Assembly: GCA_012103375.1 (NCBI GenBank)
Contig: WLWX01000001.1
Coordinates: 3,018,492-3,082,491 of the forward strand
Reading direction: 5' to 3'
Length of the DNA stretch: 64,000 nucleotides
Origin: Paracoccaceae bacterium
GTDB taxonomy: Bacteria > Pseudomonadota > Alphaproteobacteria > Rhodobacterales > Rhodobacteraceae
In this document: one piece after another, positions 43,896 through 52,470 of the stretch
Layout: each line of letters opens with the position of its first letter
Position numbering within the stretch: the stretch's first letter is position 1
The notes under the pieces: generated by a model
The model's input: the letters and a program-made list of their open reading frames with translations, nothing else
What the model was told of the DNA's origin: nothing
The model's database searches: none
Translations under genes and position numbers: made by a program

Positions 43896-45430
43896 AATTT
43901 TGTTGAAAAACTCCTGCTTGATCGAGGGCTATGGCGCTGATTCAATCCTCTCAACAAGCGGGAGGATCAGCCATGATGGGACCGAGGCAGGAAGCACAGG
44001 CGGCGCTGTTCTATGAGTTCTCGCTGGAAGACCATGTCCCGCAAGATCACCTGCTGCGATCGATTGATCGTTTCGTCGATCTGAGCAGCATCCGCGCCCA
44101 TCTTGCCGATTTCTACAGCCACACCGGTCGTCCTTCGATCGATCCTGAACTGCTGATCCGGATGCTGATCGTCGGTTACTGCTTCGGCATCCGGTCCGAG
44201 CGGCGGCTCTGTGAAGAGGTACACTTGAACCTCGCGTACAGGTGGTTTTGTCGGCTCGACCTGGCCGATCGGGTGCCGGATCACTCGACCTTTTCAAAGA
44301 ACCGGCATGGTCGGTTCCGCGAGAGTGAGCTGCTGCGCCATCTCTTCGAGACCACGGTCGCGCGATGCATCGCCGAAGGTCTCGTCAGCGGTCAGCGCCT
44401 GGCCGTCGATGCCAGCTTGATCGAGGCGGATGCCAACAAGCAGTACTCTGCGCCAAAGGAAGAATGGGACATTGCGCGGATCGATGCAGACGCTGCACCC
44501 CGCGCGGTCCGCGAGTATCTCGACACTCTGGATGAGGCCGCATTCGGAGCAGCGACACCGGTCGAGCCAAAGTTCACGTCCTATTCCGACCCAGCCAGCC
44601 AGTGGACGGCGGCGCGTAAGGGTCCCGCATTTTTTGCCTACTCCGACAACTATCTCATCGATACCGATCATGGTGTCATCGTCGACGTGGAAGCGACACG
44701 GTCGATCCGTCAAGCCGAGGTGGGGTCAACCAAGACGATGCTGAAGCGGGCCAAAGAGCGCTTCGATCTTCATCCCGAACGGCTGATCGCCGACACCGCC
44801 TACGGATCGGGACCCATGCTCGGATGGCTGGTGGGTGAAAAGATCGCACCGCACATCCCGGTCTTCGACAAAGCCGGGCGCACCGATGGCACCTGGTCCC
44901 GAGCTGACTTCGAATGGGATGCCGAGAACAATCAATACATCTGCCCGGAAGGCGAGGCTCTGAAGCAGTTCCGCCGAAACTACTCCGACCCCAATCGCGG
45001 CCCAACCGGCAAGGGCGTGGCCAAGTACCAAGCGCTGAAGCACACCTGCCAATCCTGTCCTTCCAAGCCGAAGTGCTGCCCGAATGCCGACGCCCGTAAG
45101 ATCACCCGTGAGGAACATGAGGACGCTCGCGACATCGCCCGCGCAATCGCCAAAACGCCGCAATACAAGATCTCGGTGAAGCTCCGGAAGAAGGTCGAAA
45201 TGCTCTTTGCCCACCTCAAGCGCATTCTCGGCCTGGGACGGCTCCGATTACGTGGACCATGCGGCGCAAATGACGAATTCCTGCTCGCCGCCACTGCCCA
45301 AAACCTTCGCAAACTGGCAAAGATCTTTCCTGCACCGCAGCAAACGCGCAAAGCCTGATCAGAAAGGCGCTCGCGCTATGTTCAAATCGCTACTTTCTGC
45401 GCCCGCAACACGTTGTTTTTCCACAGAATC
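43896..45430 (+). mobile_element. IS1182-like insertion sequence, complete (about 1.5 kb)
   Basis: The left end (AATTTTGTTGAAAAACTCCT) and the inverted right end (reverse strand GATTCTGTGGAAAAACAACG, ending at 45430) match at about 13 of the first 15 positions around TTGAAAAAC. One transposase gene fills the element. The flanks are GGCC on the left and GGCT on the right, not an exact duplication. The right side has entered a LacI-type regulator gene; the left side is unrelated sequence, so the two flanks were not originally contiguous. Confidence 0.85.
43973..45358 (+). CDS. IS1182-family DDE transposase
   Basis: The 461-residue protein starts at 43973 (MMGPRQEAQAALF), preceded by GGGAGGATC. 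It has an N-terminal DUF772-type domain (DHLLRSIDRFVDL, HTGRPSIDPELLIRMLIVGY). The catalytic core has Asp in LAVDASLIEADANK and Asp in LIADTAYGSGPMLG, followed by a cysteine cluster (HTCQSCPSKPKCCP) and a C-terminal KVEMLFAHLKRILGLGRLR block. It is intact and could act in trans on the 5' fragment at 39670 and possibly on the MITE copies. Confidence 0.93.
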   Translation: MMGPRQEAQAALFYEFSLEDHVPQDHLLRSIDRFVDLSSIRAHLADFYSHTGRPSIDPELLIRMLIVGYCFGIRSERRLCEEVHLNLAYRWFCRLDLADRVPDHSTFSKNRHGRFRESELLRHLFETTVARCIAEGLVSGQRLAVDASLIEADANKQYSAPKEEWDIARIDADAAPRAVREYLDTLDEAAFGAATPVEPKFTSYSDPASQWTAARKGPAFFAYSDNYLIDTDHGVIVDVEATRSIRQAEVGSTKTMLKRAKERFDLHPERLIADTAYGSGPMLGWLVGEKIAPHIPVFDKAGRTDGTWSRADFEWDAENNQYICPEGEALKQFRRNYSDPNRGPTGKGVAKYQALKHTCQSCPSKPKCCPNADARKITREEHEDARDIARAIAKTPQYKISVKLRKKVEMLFAHLKRILGLGRLRLRGPCGANDEFLLAATAQNLRKLAKIFPAPQQTRKA

Positions 45431-46306
45431 GGCTATGTTCCGAACCTTGCTGCAAACACACTCAGACGCAAGCGAAGCGGGATCATCGTTGCAATGGTCC
45501 CGACAATTGAGAATTCGATCTTCAGCGACACGATCCAGGGAATTTCAGACGTACTTGAAAGGGCTGGATATCAGTTGCTTTTGGGCTGTACGTCCTACGA
45601 TCTGAAGAAAGAAGAAAAACTGACCCGCGCGTTCCTGGGGCGTCGGCCGGACGGTGTCATCTTAACGGGCACGTCTCATTCCGACAAAACTAGGAAACTC
45701 CTTGAAAATGCGGACATTCCCATTGTCGAAATGTGGGACCTGTCCGACAACCAGATAGACAATGGCGTCGGCTTCGACAATTTTCAGGCTGGGTATGAGA
45801 TTGCGCGCTATATGCTGGAATGCGGATTTTCCAATATCGGCTATGTTGCCCCGACGCTCAGCCACGAAGCACATGAAAGCCGCGCCGCAAAGCGTAGCGC
45901 CGGCATCTATGCTGCCTTTGAAAACGCCGGCCGGTCTGCGCCCCTTCGCCGCAACGTGGACGATCCCCTGAATATCGATGAATGCGGTGTGATCGCGGCA
46001 GATTTCGTTGCCTCGCAAAAGGAATTGGACGCCATCATCTGCTCGAGCGAGGTTATCGGCGTCGGCGCCATAAAGGAGTTGCAACACCGCGGCTGGAAAA
46101 TCCCCAGTCAGATCAGCATTGCCGGTATCGGTGATGCCAATATCGCCGGATTGGTCCACCCCGGCCTGACCACCATTCGAATTCTGGGCAGAAGAATTGG
46201 CGAACGCTCTGCCGAGGTGGTGCTGGAACATCTGAAAGACCCGAGCAGGGCCCGAATTCAAGATGACATCGGATTTCAGCTTGTGGTTCGCGATAGCACA
46301 AGGTGA
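45428..46306 (+). pseudogene. LacI-family regulator lacking its DNA-binding domain (truncated by IS1182)
   Basis: The coding sequence resumes at the IS right end with IGYVPNLAANTLRRKRSG, the C-terminal end of a LacI headpiece and hinge, then continues through a full periplasmic-binding-protein-like effector domain (IIVAMVPTIENSIFSDTI, AIICSSEVIGVGAIKEL, LTTIRILGRRIGERSAE). The helix-turn-helix is missing, and no matching N-terminal piece was found to the left of either IS copy. It resembles GntR/gluconate-type LacI proteins. DNA binding is not expected. Confidence 0.87.
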
Positions 46307-46502
46307 CACAGCCAAACGCCTGAAACCTGCCCATGAGTAAGCTGTGTATTTCGCATCACCGTCGTGCGAATACAGCACCCGATTTTGCTCCGCTATTTTA
46401 CAATTGAAACCAGTTGCGGCGGACGGGCGTATTGGCATCGCCCAAATTCTGCCCGATTGAACAGCCCATTCCTAATTGACTATCGCATCGCCTAAATACG
46501 TT

Positions 46503-47780
46503 CTATTCCAATAACTTACCAGCATCCTGACGCCGCGATTCCGTCGCGGCCTGTTTTGCCAGGTTTTTGACAGCCGGCGCGGCAGCGATCTGTTTGCGCT
46601 TGGAGAATTGCGCCGAGTATTTGGCAATTCTCGAAAGATCATAGCGATAATTCACCATCGCGCCCGCGGATTGTGCCTTGCCAATTTCCGATCTGTTGGC
46701 GTCTGTGTGAATGGCATGCACAAGGGCGCCATTGGCAAGGTGAAATCTGGCGACGGGATCCAGCGGAAGCCCATCCGCTGCCTTCGCGGTCAGCAGGTAA
46801 CGCGCCGCCAGCCGTTCAATATGGCGCGGATCGCCTTCGTCCTTTGGCAGGCCCAATTTCTGCAACCAACACATCAGCCCGGGAATTGGCGACAGCGTCA
46901 CGAAGGTTTTGATATTGGGGAAGTCATGTGAAAGATCACGCGCGACCTGTTTGATCAGTGAATTGCCAAACGAAACACCAGCCAACCCTTTCTGGCAGTT
47001 GGAAATGGAATAAAATACCGCTGTATTGGCGTCTTCGGCGCCGATCTCTTTGCGTGTATCTGCCAGGACGGATTCGATTGATTTTGGAATCCCGTGGTTC
47101 AGCGCAACTTCGACGAATATCAGCGGTTCATCCGGCATCGAGGGGTGAAAAAAGCCAAAGCACCGCCGGTCGGTCGGCTGAAGCCTTCGGCGTAAATCGT
47201 CCCAGGTGCCGATCTCATGCACGGCTTCGTAAGCGATAATTTTTTCCAGTATCGATGCCGGGCTGTCCCAATTGATCTGCCGCATCACCAGAAAGCCGCG
47301 ATTGAACCAGCTGCGCAGCAGGGACACCAGATCATGATCGGTTCGGGCAAGCTGTGGCCGTTCCTTCATCAGCTCCAGAAGATCCTGCCGCAGCCGCACA
47401 ATCCCGGCGGTGGCACCGGGTGCCTCGTTCAATTTGCGAAACAGTGTCTGCCTTTGCGGCTCTGACGCGTCAGACAGGGCCCGAAAGTATTCCAATGACG
47501 GATCATCGCCGTACAGGCGCGCGCATTCCGCGATTTTGCTCGGGTCCAGGTCCAGTTCTTCATTCAAAAATTCGAAGAACGCGTATTTTTCAGTGCTGTC
47601 CAATTCGATGTAGCGACCAAGTATGGTGGTGGCCAGTTGGCGCACGGTCGATTCTGCCCCCTCGGACAGCAGCGCGCGGCAGATGTCGCGGATGTCGCGC
47701 CCGTCTTTCACACGCCGGCCAAAGACAGGTCGGTCTATGAGCGTTGTCAAGAGATCGCCGAGCGCACTGGTTTTCAACAT
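46503..47780 (-). CDS. malonyl-CoA decarboxylase
   Basis: This enzyme converts malonyl-CoA to acetyl-CoA and CO2. The 425-residue protein has the MCD landmarks RRCFGFFHPSMPDEPLIFVE, FYSISNCQKGLAGVSFGN, FVTLSPIPG and VARFHLANGA, the last with the catalytic His-containing region. There is a helical N-terminal domain. A ribosome site (GAGGAAACAGGG) precedes the ATG at 47780. It may serve malonate or malonic semialdehyde catabolism together with the RutE-like reductase across the divergent promoter. Confidence 0.93.
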   Translation of the reverse strand: MLKTSALGDLLTTLIDRPVFGRRVKDGRDIRDICRALLSEGAESTVRQLATTILGRYIELDSTEKYAFFEFLNEELDLDPSKIAECARLYGDDPSLEYFRALSDASEPQRQTLFRKLNEAPGATAGIVRLRQDLLELMKERPQLARTDHDLVSLLRSWFNRGFLVMRQINWDSPASILEKIIAYEAVHEIGTWDDLRRRLQPTDRRCFGFFHPSMPDEPLIFVEVALNHGIPKSIESVLADTRKEIGAEDANTAVFYSISNCQKGLAGVSFGNSLIKQVARDLSHDFPNIKTFVTLSPIPGLMCWLQKLGLPKDEGDPRHIERLAARYLLTAKAADGLPLDPVARFHLANGALVHAIHTDANRSEIGKAQSAGAMVNYRYDLSRIAKYSAQFSKRKQIAAAPAVKNLAKQAATESRRQDAGKLLE

Positions 47781-47792
47781 CGCCCTGTTTCC

Positions 47793-48179
47793 TCAATGAA
47801 GTGACGCTTTTCCTGTGGAAAGCCCGACATTCAAGGAAATATTGCCCTCGTTCACCAGCCACTTTCGCAAAGAGTAACTTCGCGCACCACTCTGGTGCAT
47901 TGGATCGGCATCGGCCAACGCCTTCGCTTCGCTCATCGATCCGGCGCGGTAAATGATCAGACCCGCGCCCTGCATCTCTTCGCCGGAAGAATCTGATGTG
48001 GGACCCGCAAGAACCAGCACGCCGCGCCGCTCAAGATCGCCTTGGTAATCAAGATGTGCGGGAAGGTTTTTCTTGACCTCATCGGCCTCTTTTTGCGGTT
48101 TCGTTTCAACAACATACAGTTCCAACGCCAGGGCGCCGCGTTCCTTTGCGATTGCCTTATAGTCATTCCACTGAACCAT
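47793..48179 (-). CDS. YciI-like protein
   Basis: The 128-residue ferredoxin-like alpha/beta-barrel protein contains LVLAGPTSDSSGEEMQGAGL and the His-containing ADPMHQSGARSYSLRKW, typical of the YciI/YCII family. Some relatives are muconolactone isomerases or dehydrochlorinases; most are unassigned. The start at 48179 (MVQWNDYKAIA) was preferred over one ten codons upstream. It lies 12 bp from malonyl-CoA decarboxylase and is probably cotranscribed. Confidence 0.85.
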   Translation of the reverse strand: MVQWNDYKAIAKERGALALELYVVETKPQKEADEVKKNLPAHLDYQGDLERRGVLVLAGPTSDSSGEEMQGAGLIIYRAGSMSEAKALADADPMHQSGARSYSLRKWLVNEGNISLNVGLSTGKASLH

Positions 48180-48328
48180 CGGATTCTCCACAAGAGCTGA
48201 TCTGACCATAAAATATCGATATTAATTGACAACGCAAGAAAACATCGTCAAAAATTCAGAATGCGGAGAACACGCCCCACATCAGCCATTCACGAATTGA
48301 CCGGCATCACCTGTGGGCTGCTGACGAC

Positions 48329-49009
48329 GTGCGGAGCATCAGATTGACGCTGCACCCGGCAGTCGACGCTCAGGATGCGCGCGCGCTGGCGCAACAAGCG
48401 GTTCGTGATTTGCGCGGGCGGATTGAACGCCTGGATGACGATGCGATCGACCTGATCCTGCGGGACGCACGCAATCACTATAAATGGACGGATCGCCCGG
48501 TGCCCGCCGGGATTATCGAACAGGCGTATCAGATTGCGGCGCGTGGTCCGACCAGCATGAACAGTTGCCCGGCGCGATTCATCTTCGTGACCAGCCAGGC
48601 CGGGAAAGACAAGCTGGCGAAGTCATTGAAACCGCTGAACGTTCCCAAGATGCAGGCGGCACCGATCACAATCATCCTCGCCTATGATCTGGAGTTCTGG
48701 ACCCATCTGCCGGTCCTGTTCCCGCACGAAGATCGGACGCATTTTTTTCGTGACAAGCCAGAGTTCACGCAGGAAACCGCTTTTCGCAACTCTACCCTGC
48801 AAGGCGGTTATTTCATGGTGGCGGCGCGCGCGCTGGGGTTGGACATCGGCGCTATGTCAGGCTTCGACAATGCCATCGTCGATGCGGAATTTTTCGCCGG
48901 GACCAGCATGAGGTCCAATTTTCTGATAAATATGGGCTACGCAGACGAATCCGCCCTGTTCCAGCGCTTGCCCCGCCTCGCGTTCGAAGACGCCTGCAAA
49001 TTTGTATGA
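48329..49009 (+). CDS. malonic semialdehyde reductase, RutE/HadB-type nitroreductase fold
   Basis: This FMN-dependent enzyme of the RutE branch reduces malonic semialdehyde to 3-hydroxypropionate. The RutE pattern is visible throughout: QIAARGPTSMNSCPARFIF, KMQAAPITIILAYDLEF, FRNSTLQGGYFMVAARALGLDIG and MSGFDNAIVDAEFF. The start is a GTG at 48329; the first roughly 30 residues are less conserved, so the true start may be later. It is divergent from the malonyl-CoA decarboxylase unit and nine bases before an OsmC gene. Confidence 0.87.
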   Translation: MRSIRLTLHPAVDAQDARALAQQAVRDLRGRIERLDDDAIDLILRDARNHYKWTDRPVPAGIIEQAYQIAARGPTSMNSCPARFIFVTSQAGKDKLAKSLKPLNVPKMQAAPITIILAYDLEFWTHLPVLFPHEDRTHFFRDKPEFTQETAFRNSTLQGGYFMVAARALGLDIGAMSGFDNAIVDAEFFAGTSMRSNFLINMGYADESALFQRLPRLAFEDACKFV

Positions 49010-49017
49010 GGACCTGA

Positions 49018-49473
49018 ATGGCCATCCGACAGAAAACCACCATCACAGTGAAAATGTCCGGCAAAGGCACAAGCCATGCCCGGTCCGAAGTCTATTCGCC
49101 CGACCTGACTGTCGCGATTGACGAACCCGTCGCGCGCGGCGGCACCAACACCGGGTTTTCGCCGACCGAAACCGCCTATGCGGCGCTGATCGGTTGCACC
49201 AACGTCATCGGTAACAAATGCGCCGACAAGCTGGGCGTCGACATCGGCCACCTGACTTTCGAGATGGAGATCGACTTTGACCGTCGCGGCGTTCTGCTGA
49301 TGGAAGAAGTCGACGTGCCCTTCAAGGCCGTGCGGCTGGACGTGACCGCCGACGGCCCGGCCTCGGAAGAAGATATCAGGCGTGTCGGGCTCGAAACCGA
49401 CAAATACTGCCCTATCGGCAAACTCTATCAGCAGGCCGGAACGGACCTGACTGTAACCTGGCGCAAGGGCTGA
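49018..49473 (+). CDS. OsmC-family protein
   Basis: The 151-residue OsmC fold has the core TETAYAALIGCTNVIGNKCADKLG, with one of the two peroxidatic cysteines, and the second in ETDKYCPIGKLY. OsmC proteins reduce organic hydroperoxides; the uncharacterised YhfA-like branch has a similar layout. It lies between the RutE-like reductase and the TRAP transporter. Confidence 0.87.
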   Translation: MAIRQKTTITVKMSGKGTSHARSEVYSPDLTVAIDEPVARGGTNTGFSPTETAYAALIGCTNVIGNKCADKLGVDIGHLTFEMEIDFDRRGVLLMEEVDVPFKAVRLDVTADGPASEEDIRRVGLETDKYCPIGKLYQQAGTDLTVTWRKG

Positions 49474-49502
49474 ACCCGCGCCACACTCTGGGAGGAGACA
49501 CC

Positions 49503-50582
49503 ATGATCGCAACATTCACACGCCGCACGGCCCTTGGCCTTGCCATAGCGCTGACCACTGCCCCGGCCTTCGCTGCCGAGACTATCAAGGCAGTTGTCAT
49601 CGACGGCTATCCAGCGCGCGCGCTCTGGGTTGCTGAGTTCACCAATTTCTTCATTCCCGAGGTCGACAAACGCCTGGCCGCAAACGGCAATTACGTGATG
49701 GAGTGGCAGGAAAGCTATGGCGGCGCGATCGTCAAACCCAAAAGCGTGCTGGAAGGCGTCAAGCTGGGCCTGGGCGATATCGGCATTGTCACCACCATCT
49801 TCCATTCCTCGAAACTGCCCAGCCAGGCGATTTCCGCAGTGACCCCCTTCGTCGCCGCCGATTCCCGCGCTGTGGCCAAGGCCGTGGACGAAATAGCCCG
49901 CGAATACCCGACCATGCAGAACGAGATGGCCGCCCAGAACCAGGTCTATCTGGCGACCGGCGTGGTTCTGGATACTTATCAGGTGTTCTCGAAAAACCCG
50001 GTCAGTGGTCTGAAAGACATCGAAGGCGGCAAGGTCGCTGGCGCGGGCATGAATCTGCGTTACCTCGAAGGTATTGAAGGTGCCGCCGGTGTGCGCGGCG
50101 GTCTGACGGATTTCTACAACATGTTGCAAACGGGTCTTGTGGATCACGCAATGCTCTGGCCGGAAGCCGCCAAGACCTTCAAGATCGCAGAAGTCGCGCC
50201 TTACATGCTGAAGGCGGACCTTGGCGCGGTGAATTCCAAGACCATCACCGTCAACAAAGATTACTGGGATGGCCTGCCGGAAGAAGTTCAGGGCGTGTTG
50301 AAAGACGTTGCCATCGCCTATCGCGATCACGTCGCGGGTATCGCCATGGACCGCGCAGCTGCCAGCCGCGAAGCCTATGTTGCCGCTGGCGGAACAATCG
50401 TCGATCTGGACCCGGCTGAACGTGCTGCCTGGGCGGCCGCGATCCCGAATATTGCAGCTGAATGGGCCGCCGATCTGGACGGCAAGGGCGAACCCGGCAC
50501 AGACATGCTGAACGCCTATCTCGGCAAGTTGAAGGACGCTGGCTATACCGGCGTGCGCGACTGGTCCGCAGTGACCAACTGA
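49503..50582 (+). CDS. TRAP transporter solute-binding protein (DctP-like)
   Basis: The 359-residue periplasmic protein has an N-terminal signal (hydrophobic ALGLAIALTTAPAFAA). DctP-family features are YGGAIVKPKSVLEGVKLGLGDIG, VSGLKDIEGGKVAGAGMN and a conserved LGAVNSKTITVNKDYWDGLPEEVQ stretch. It binds an unidentified organic acid and delivers it to the DctQM pair encoded 16 bp downstream. A GGGAGGAG ribosome site is present. Confidence 0.93.
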   Translation: MIATFTRRTALGLAIALTTAPAFAAETIKAVVIDGYPARALWVAEFTNFFIPEVDKRLAANGNYVMEWQESYGGAIVKPKSVLEGVKLGLGDIGIVTTIFHSSKLPSQAISAVTPFVAADSRAVAKAVDEIAREYPTMQNEMAAQNQVYLATGVVLDTYQVFSKNPVSGLKDIEGGKVAGAGMNLRYLEGIEGAAGVRGGLTDFYNMLQTGLVDHAMLWPEAAKTFKIAEVAPYMLKADLGAVNSKTITVNKDYWDGLPEEVQGVLKDVAIAYRDHVAGIAMDRAAASREAYVAAGGTIVDLDPAERAAWAAAIPNIAAEWAADLDGKGEPGTDMLNAYLGKLKDAGYTGVRDWSAVTN

Positions 50583-50598
50583 ACCCAGGGCGGCTGAT

Positions 50599-51156
50599 AT
50601 GCAGTCCCTGATATCGGCCGCAACCAGCCTTTGGAGGCTGGGCGGCGGGGTGGCCATCGCGGCAAACGCGGTGGGTACCCTGGTCGTATTGGCCCTGGTC
50701 GGCGTCGTCAGCTTTGACATCGTCGCGCGCGGGCTGTTCAACGCCCCGTTTCTGGGCGCTGTCGAAGTGGTGCAATTCTCGATGGTGCTGATCGTGTTCC
50801 TGCAATTGCCTGATGTGGTGCGGGTGAACCGCTTGACCCGCTCGGACGGTTTCCTGACCGTGATCGGCCCGCGCTATCCGCGACTGGCGCGCGCCCTGCA
50901 ACGCGCCATCGACACGCTGTCGGCGGTGTTCATGGCGCTGGTTGCCGTCGCCATTTTCCCCGAATTCACCGAGATGTGGCACACCAAGGATTACTTTGGC
51001 GTTCCCGGCGTCTTTACCGCGCCATGGTGGCCGATCAAACTGGTCATCTTGCTCAGCGCCGCCCTCTGCACACTGTTGTTCGTGCTGAAAGTTGTCCTGC
51101 CCATGGCAAGAACCCAAATCGCCCGCGCGCCCGAACCGCAAAGCGCCCCGGAATGA
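50599..51156 (+). CDS. TRAP transporter small permease (DctQ)
   Basis: The 185-residue protein has four membrane segments and the DctQ pattern (VVSFDIVARGLFNAPFLGAVE, then a C-terminal WWPIKLVILLSAALC). It associates with DctM. Its stop overlaps the dctM ATG by four bases. Confidence 0.91.
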   Translation: MQSLISAATSLWRLGGGVAIAANAVGTLVVLALVGVVSFDIVARGLFNAPFLGAVEVVQFSMVLIVFLQLPDVVRVNRLTRSDGFLTVIGPRYPRLARALQRAIDTLSAVFMALVAVAIFPEFTEMWHTKDYFGVPGVFTAPWWPIKLVILLSAALCTLLFVLKVVLPMARTQIARAPEPQSAPE

Positions 51157-52460
51157 GTCCGGTCGAAATCGGCTTCGCCTCGGTCGGGGCCATCGTCCTG
51201 CTGATCTATCTGGGCGTCTATATCCCCATCGCCCTGGGTGCGGTCAGCTTCGTGTCGATCTGGCTGATGCGTGACAACTTCACGCTGGCAATGAACCTGC
51301 TGAAAATCGCCATCGGCGATTCTGCGATGGAATACACATTCGCCACCATTCCGCTGTTTACATTCATGGGGCTGATCGTCTCCAAGGCCGGGCTGGGCGC
51401 GGATGTATATGAGGTTATGTCCACCGGATTCCGCCGGGTAAAAGGCGGCATCGGCATGGCCACGGTCGGGGCAAACGCGGTGTTTGCCGCCGTCACAGGA
51501 TCATCCATCGCTTCGGCCTCGGTGTTTTCCAAGGTCTCAGTCCCGCAGATGCTGGGCCATGACTATAACCCGCGTTTCGCGGTGGGCGTCGTCGCAGGAT
51601 CCAGCGTGCTTGGCATGATCATCCCGCCCTCGGCGATGCTGATCATCTATTCTTTCGTCGCCGAACAATCCGTGGGCGAAATGTTCCTGGCCGGGGTCGT
51701 CCCCGGCATCATGCTGGCCGTCGCCTATATCGGCGCGATCTGGGCCATGGGCCGTCTGACACCCGGATTTGTCGGCGGACGCCCCGCGACGGATTACGAG
51801 CGTATGCCAGCCGGCGAAATCGCCTCCAAAACCCTGCCCGTGGTGGGGCTGATCCTTGTCGTACTCGGCGGCATCTACACCGGCTGGCTGACCCCGGTTG
51901 AGGCAGGCGCAGCTGGAGCTTTGGTCGCCCTTGGCATCGCCATCGTCCGCCGTTCGATGTCCTGGCGCGATTTCTGGCACGCGCTTCTTGAAACCGGCCA
52001 CATCACCGCCTTCCTGCTGTTCCTGATCACCGCCGCCTCGATCTATTCGCGGATGCTGGGGCTGGCCGGGGTGCCGAACCAACTGGCCGACATGCTTGCG
52101 GGCAACCAGAGCAGTTTCTTCACGATCATGGTCCTTTACGTGATCCTGATGCTGTTCCTGGGCACGCTTCTGGACACCGCCTCGATCATCCTGATTGTCG
52201 TGCCGCTGTTCCTGCCACTGATCGAACCGATGGGCCTCAGCCTTGTTTGGTTTGGCATTATCACAGTCGTAGGTGCCGAAATCGGGTTGCTCACGCCGCC
52301 GCTCGGCATCTCTTGCTTCGTCATCAAATCAACACTGGACGACCCGCGCATTAGCCTCAAAGATGTGTTCATGGGCGCATTGCCGTTTGCAGGCGTCATG
52401 CTGATTGTACTGATCCTGCTGATCCGGTTCCCGGCGCTCAGCCTGGCAATCCTGAACTAA
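51153..52460 (+). CDS. TRAP transporter large permease (DctM)
   Basis: The 435-residue protein has about twelve membrane segments and DctM landmarks AVTGSSIASASVFSKV, VGVVAGSSVLGMIIPPSAM and EIGLLTPPLGISCFVIK. It catalyses Na+-dependent uptake. The start at 51153 gives the overlap with dctQ; the longer frame from 50976 lies inside dctQ. It is followed by the dioxygenase after ten bases, so transport and ring cleavage are probably one operon. Confidence 0.94.
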   Translation: MSPVEIGFASVGAIVLLIYLGVYIPIALGAVSFVSIWLMRDNFTLAMNLLKIAIGDSAMEYTFATIPLFTFMGLIVSKAGLGADVYEVMSTGFRRVKGGIGMATVGANAVFAAVTGSSIASASVFSKVSVPQMLGHDYNPRFAVGVVAGSSVLGMIIPPSAMLIIYSFVAEQSVGEMFLAGVVPGIMLAVAYIGAIWAMGRLTPGFVGGRPATDYERMPAGEIASKTLPVVGLILVVLGGIYTGWLTPVEAGAAGALVALGIAIVRRSMSWRDFWHALLETGHITAFLLFLITAASIYSRMLGLAGVPNQLADMLAGNQSSFFTIMVLYVILMLFLGTLLDTASIILIVVPLFLPLIEPMGLSLVWFGIITVVGAEIGLLTPPLGISCFVIKSTLDDPRISLKDVFMGALPFAGVMLIVLILLIRFPALSLAILN

Positions 52461-52470
52461 AAGGTCACAG

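Noticed and set aside
43892-45434. Target duplication for the complete IS1182 copy (GGCC versus GGCT)
   Set aside because: The flanks differ at one base and belong to unrelated sequences, so a true duplication cannot be claimed.
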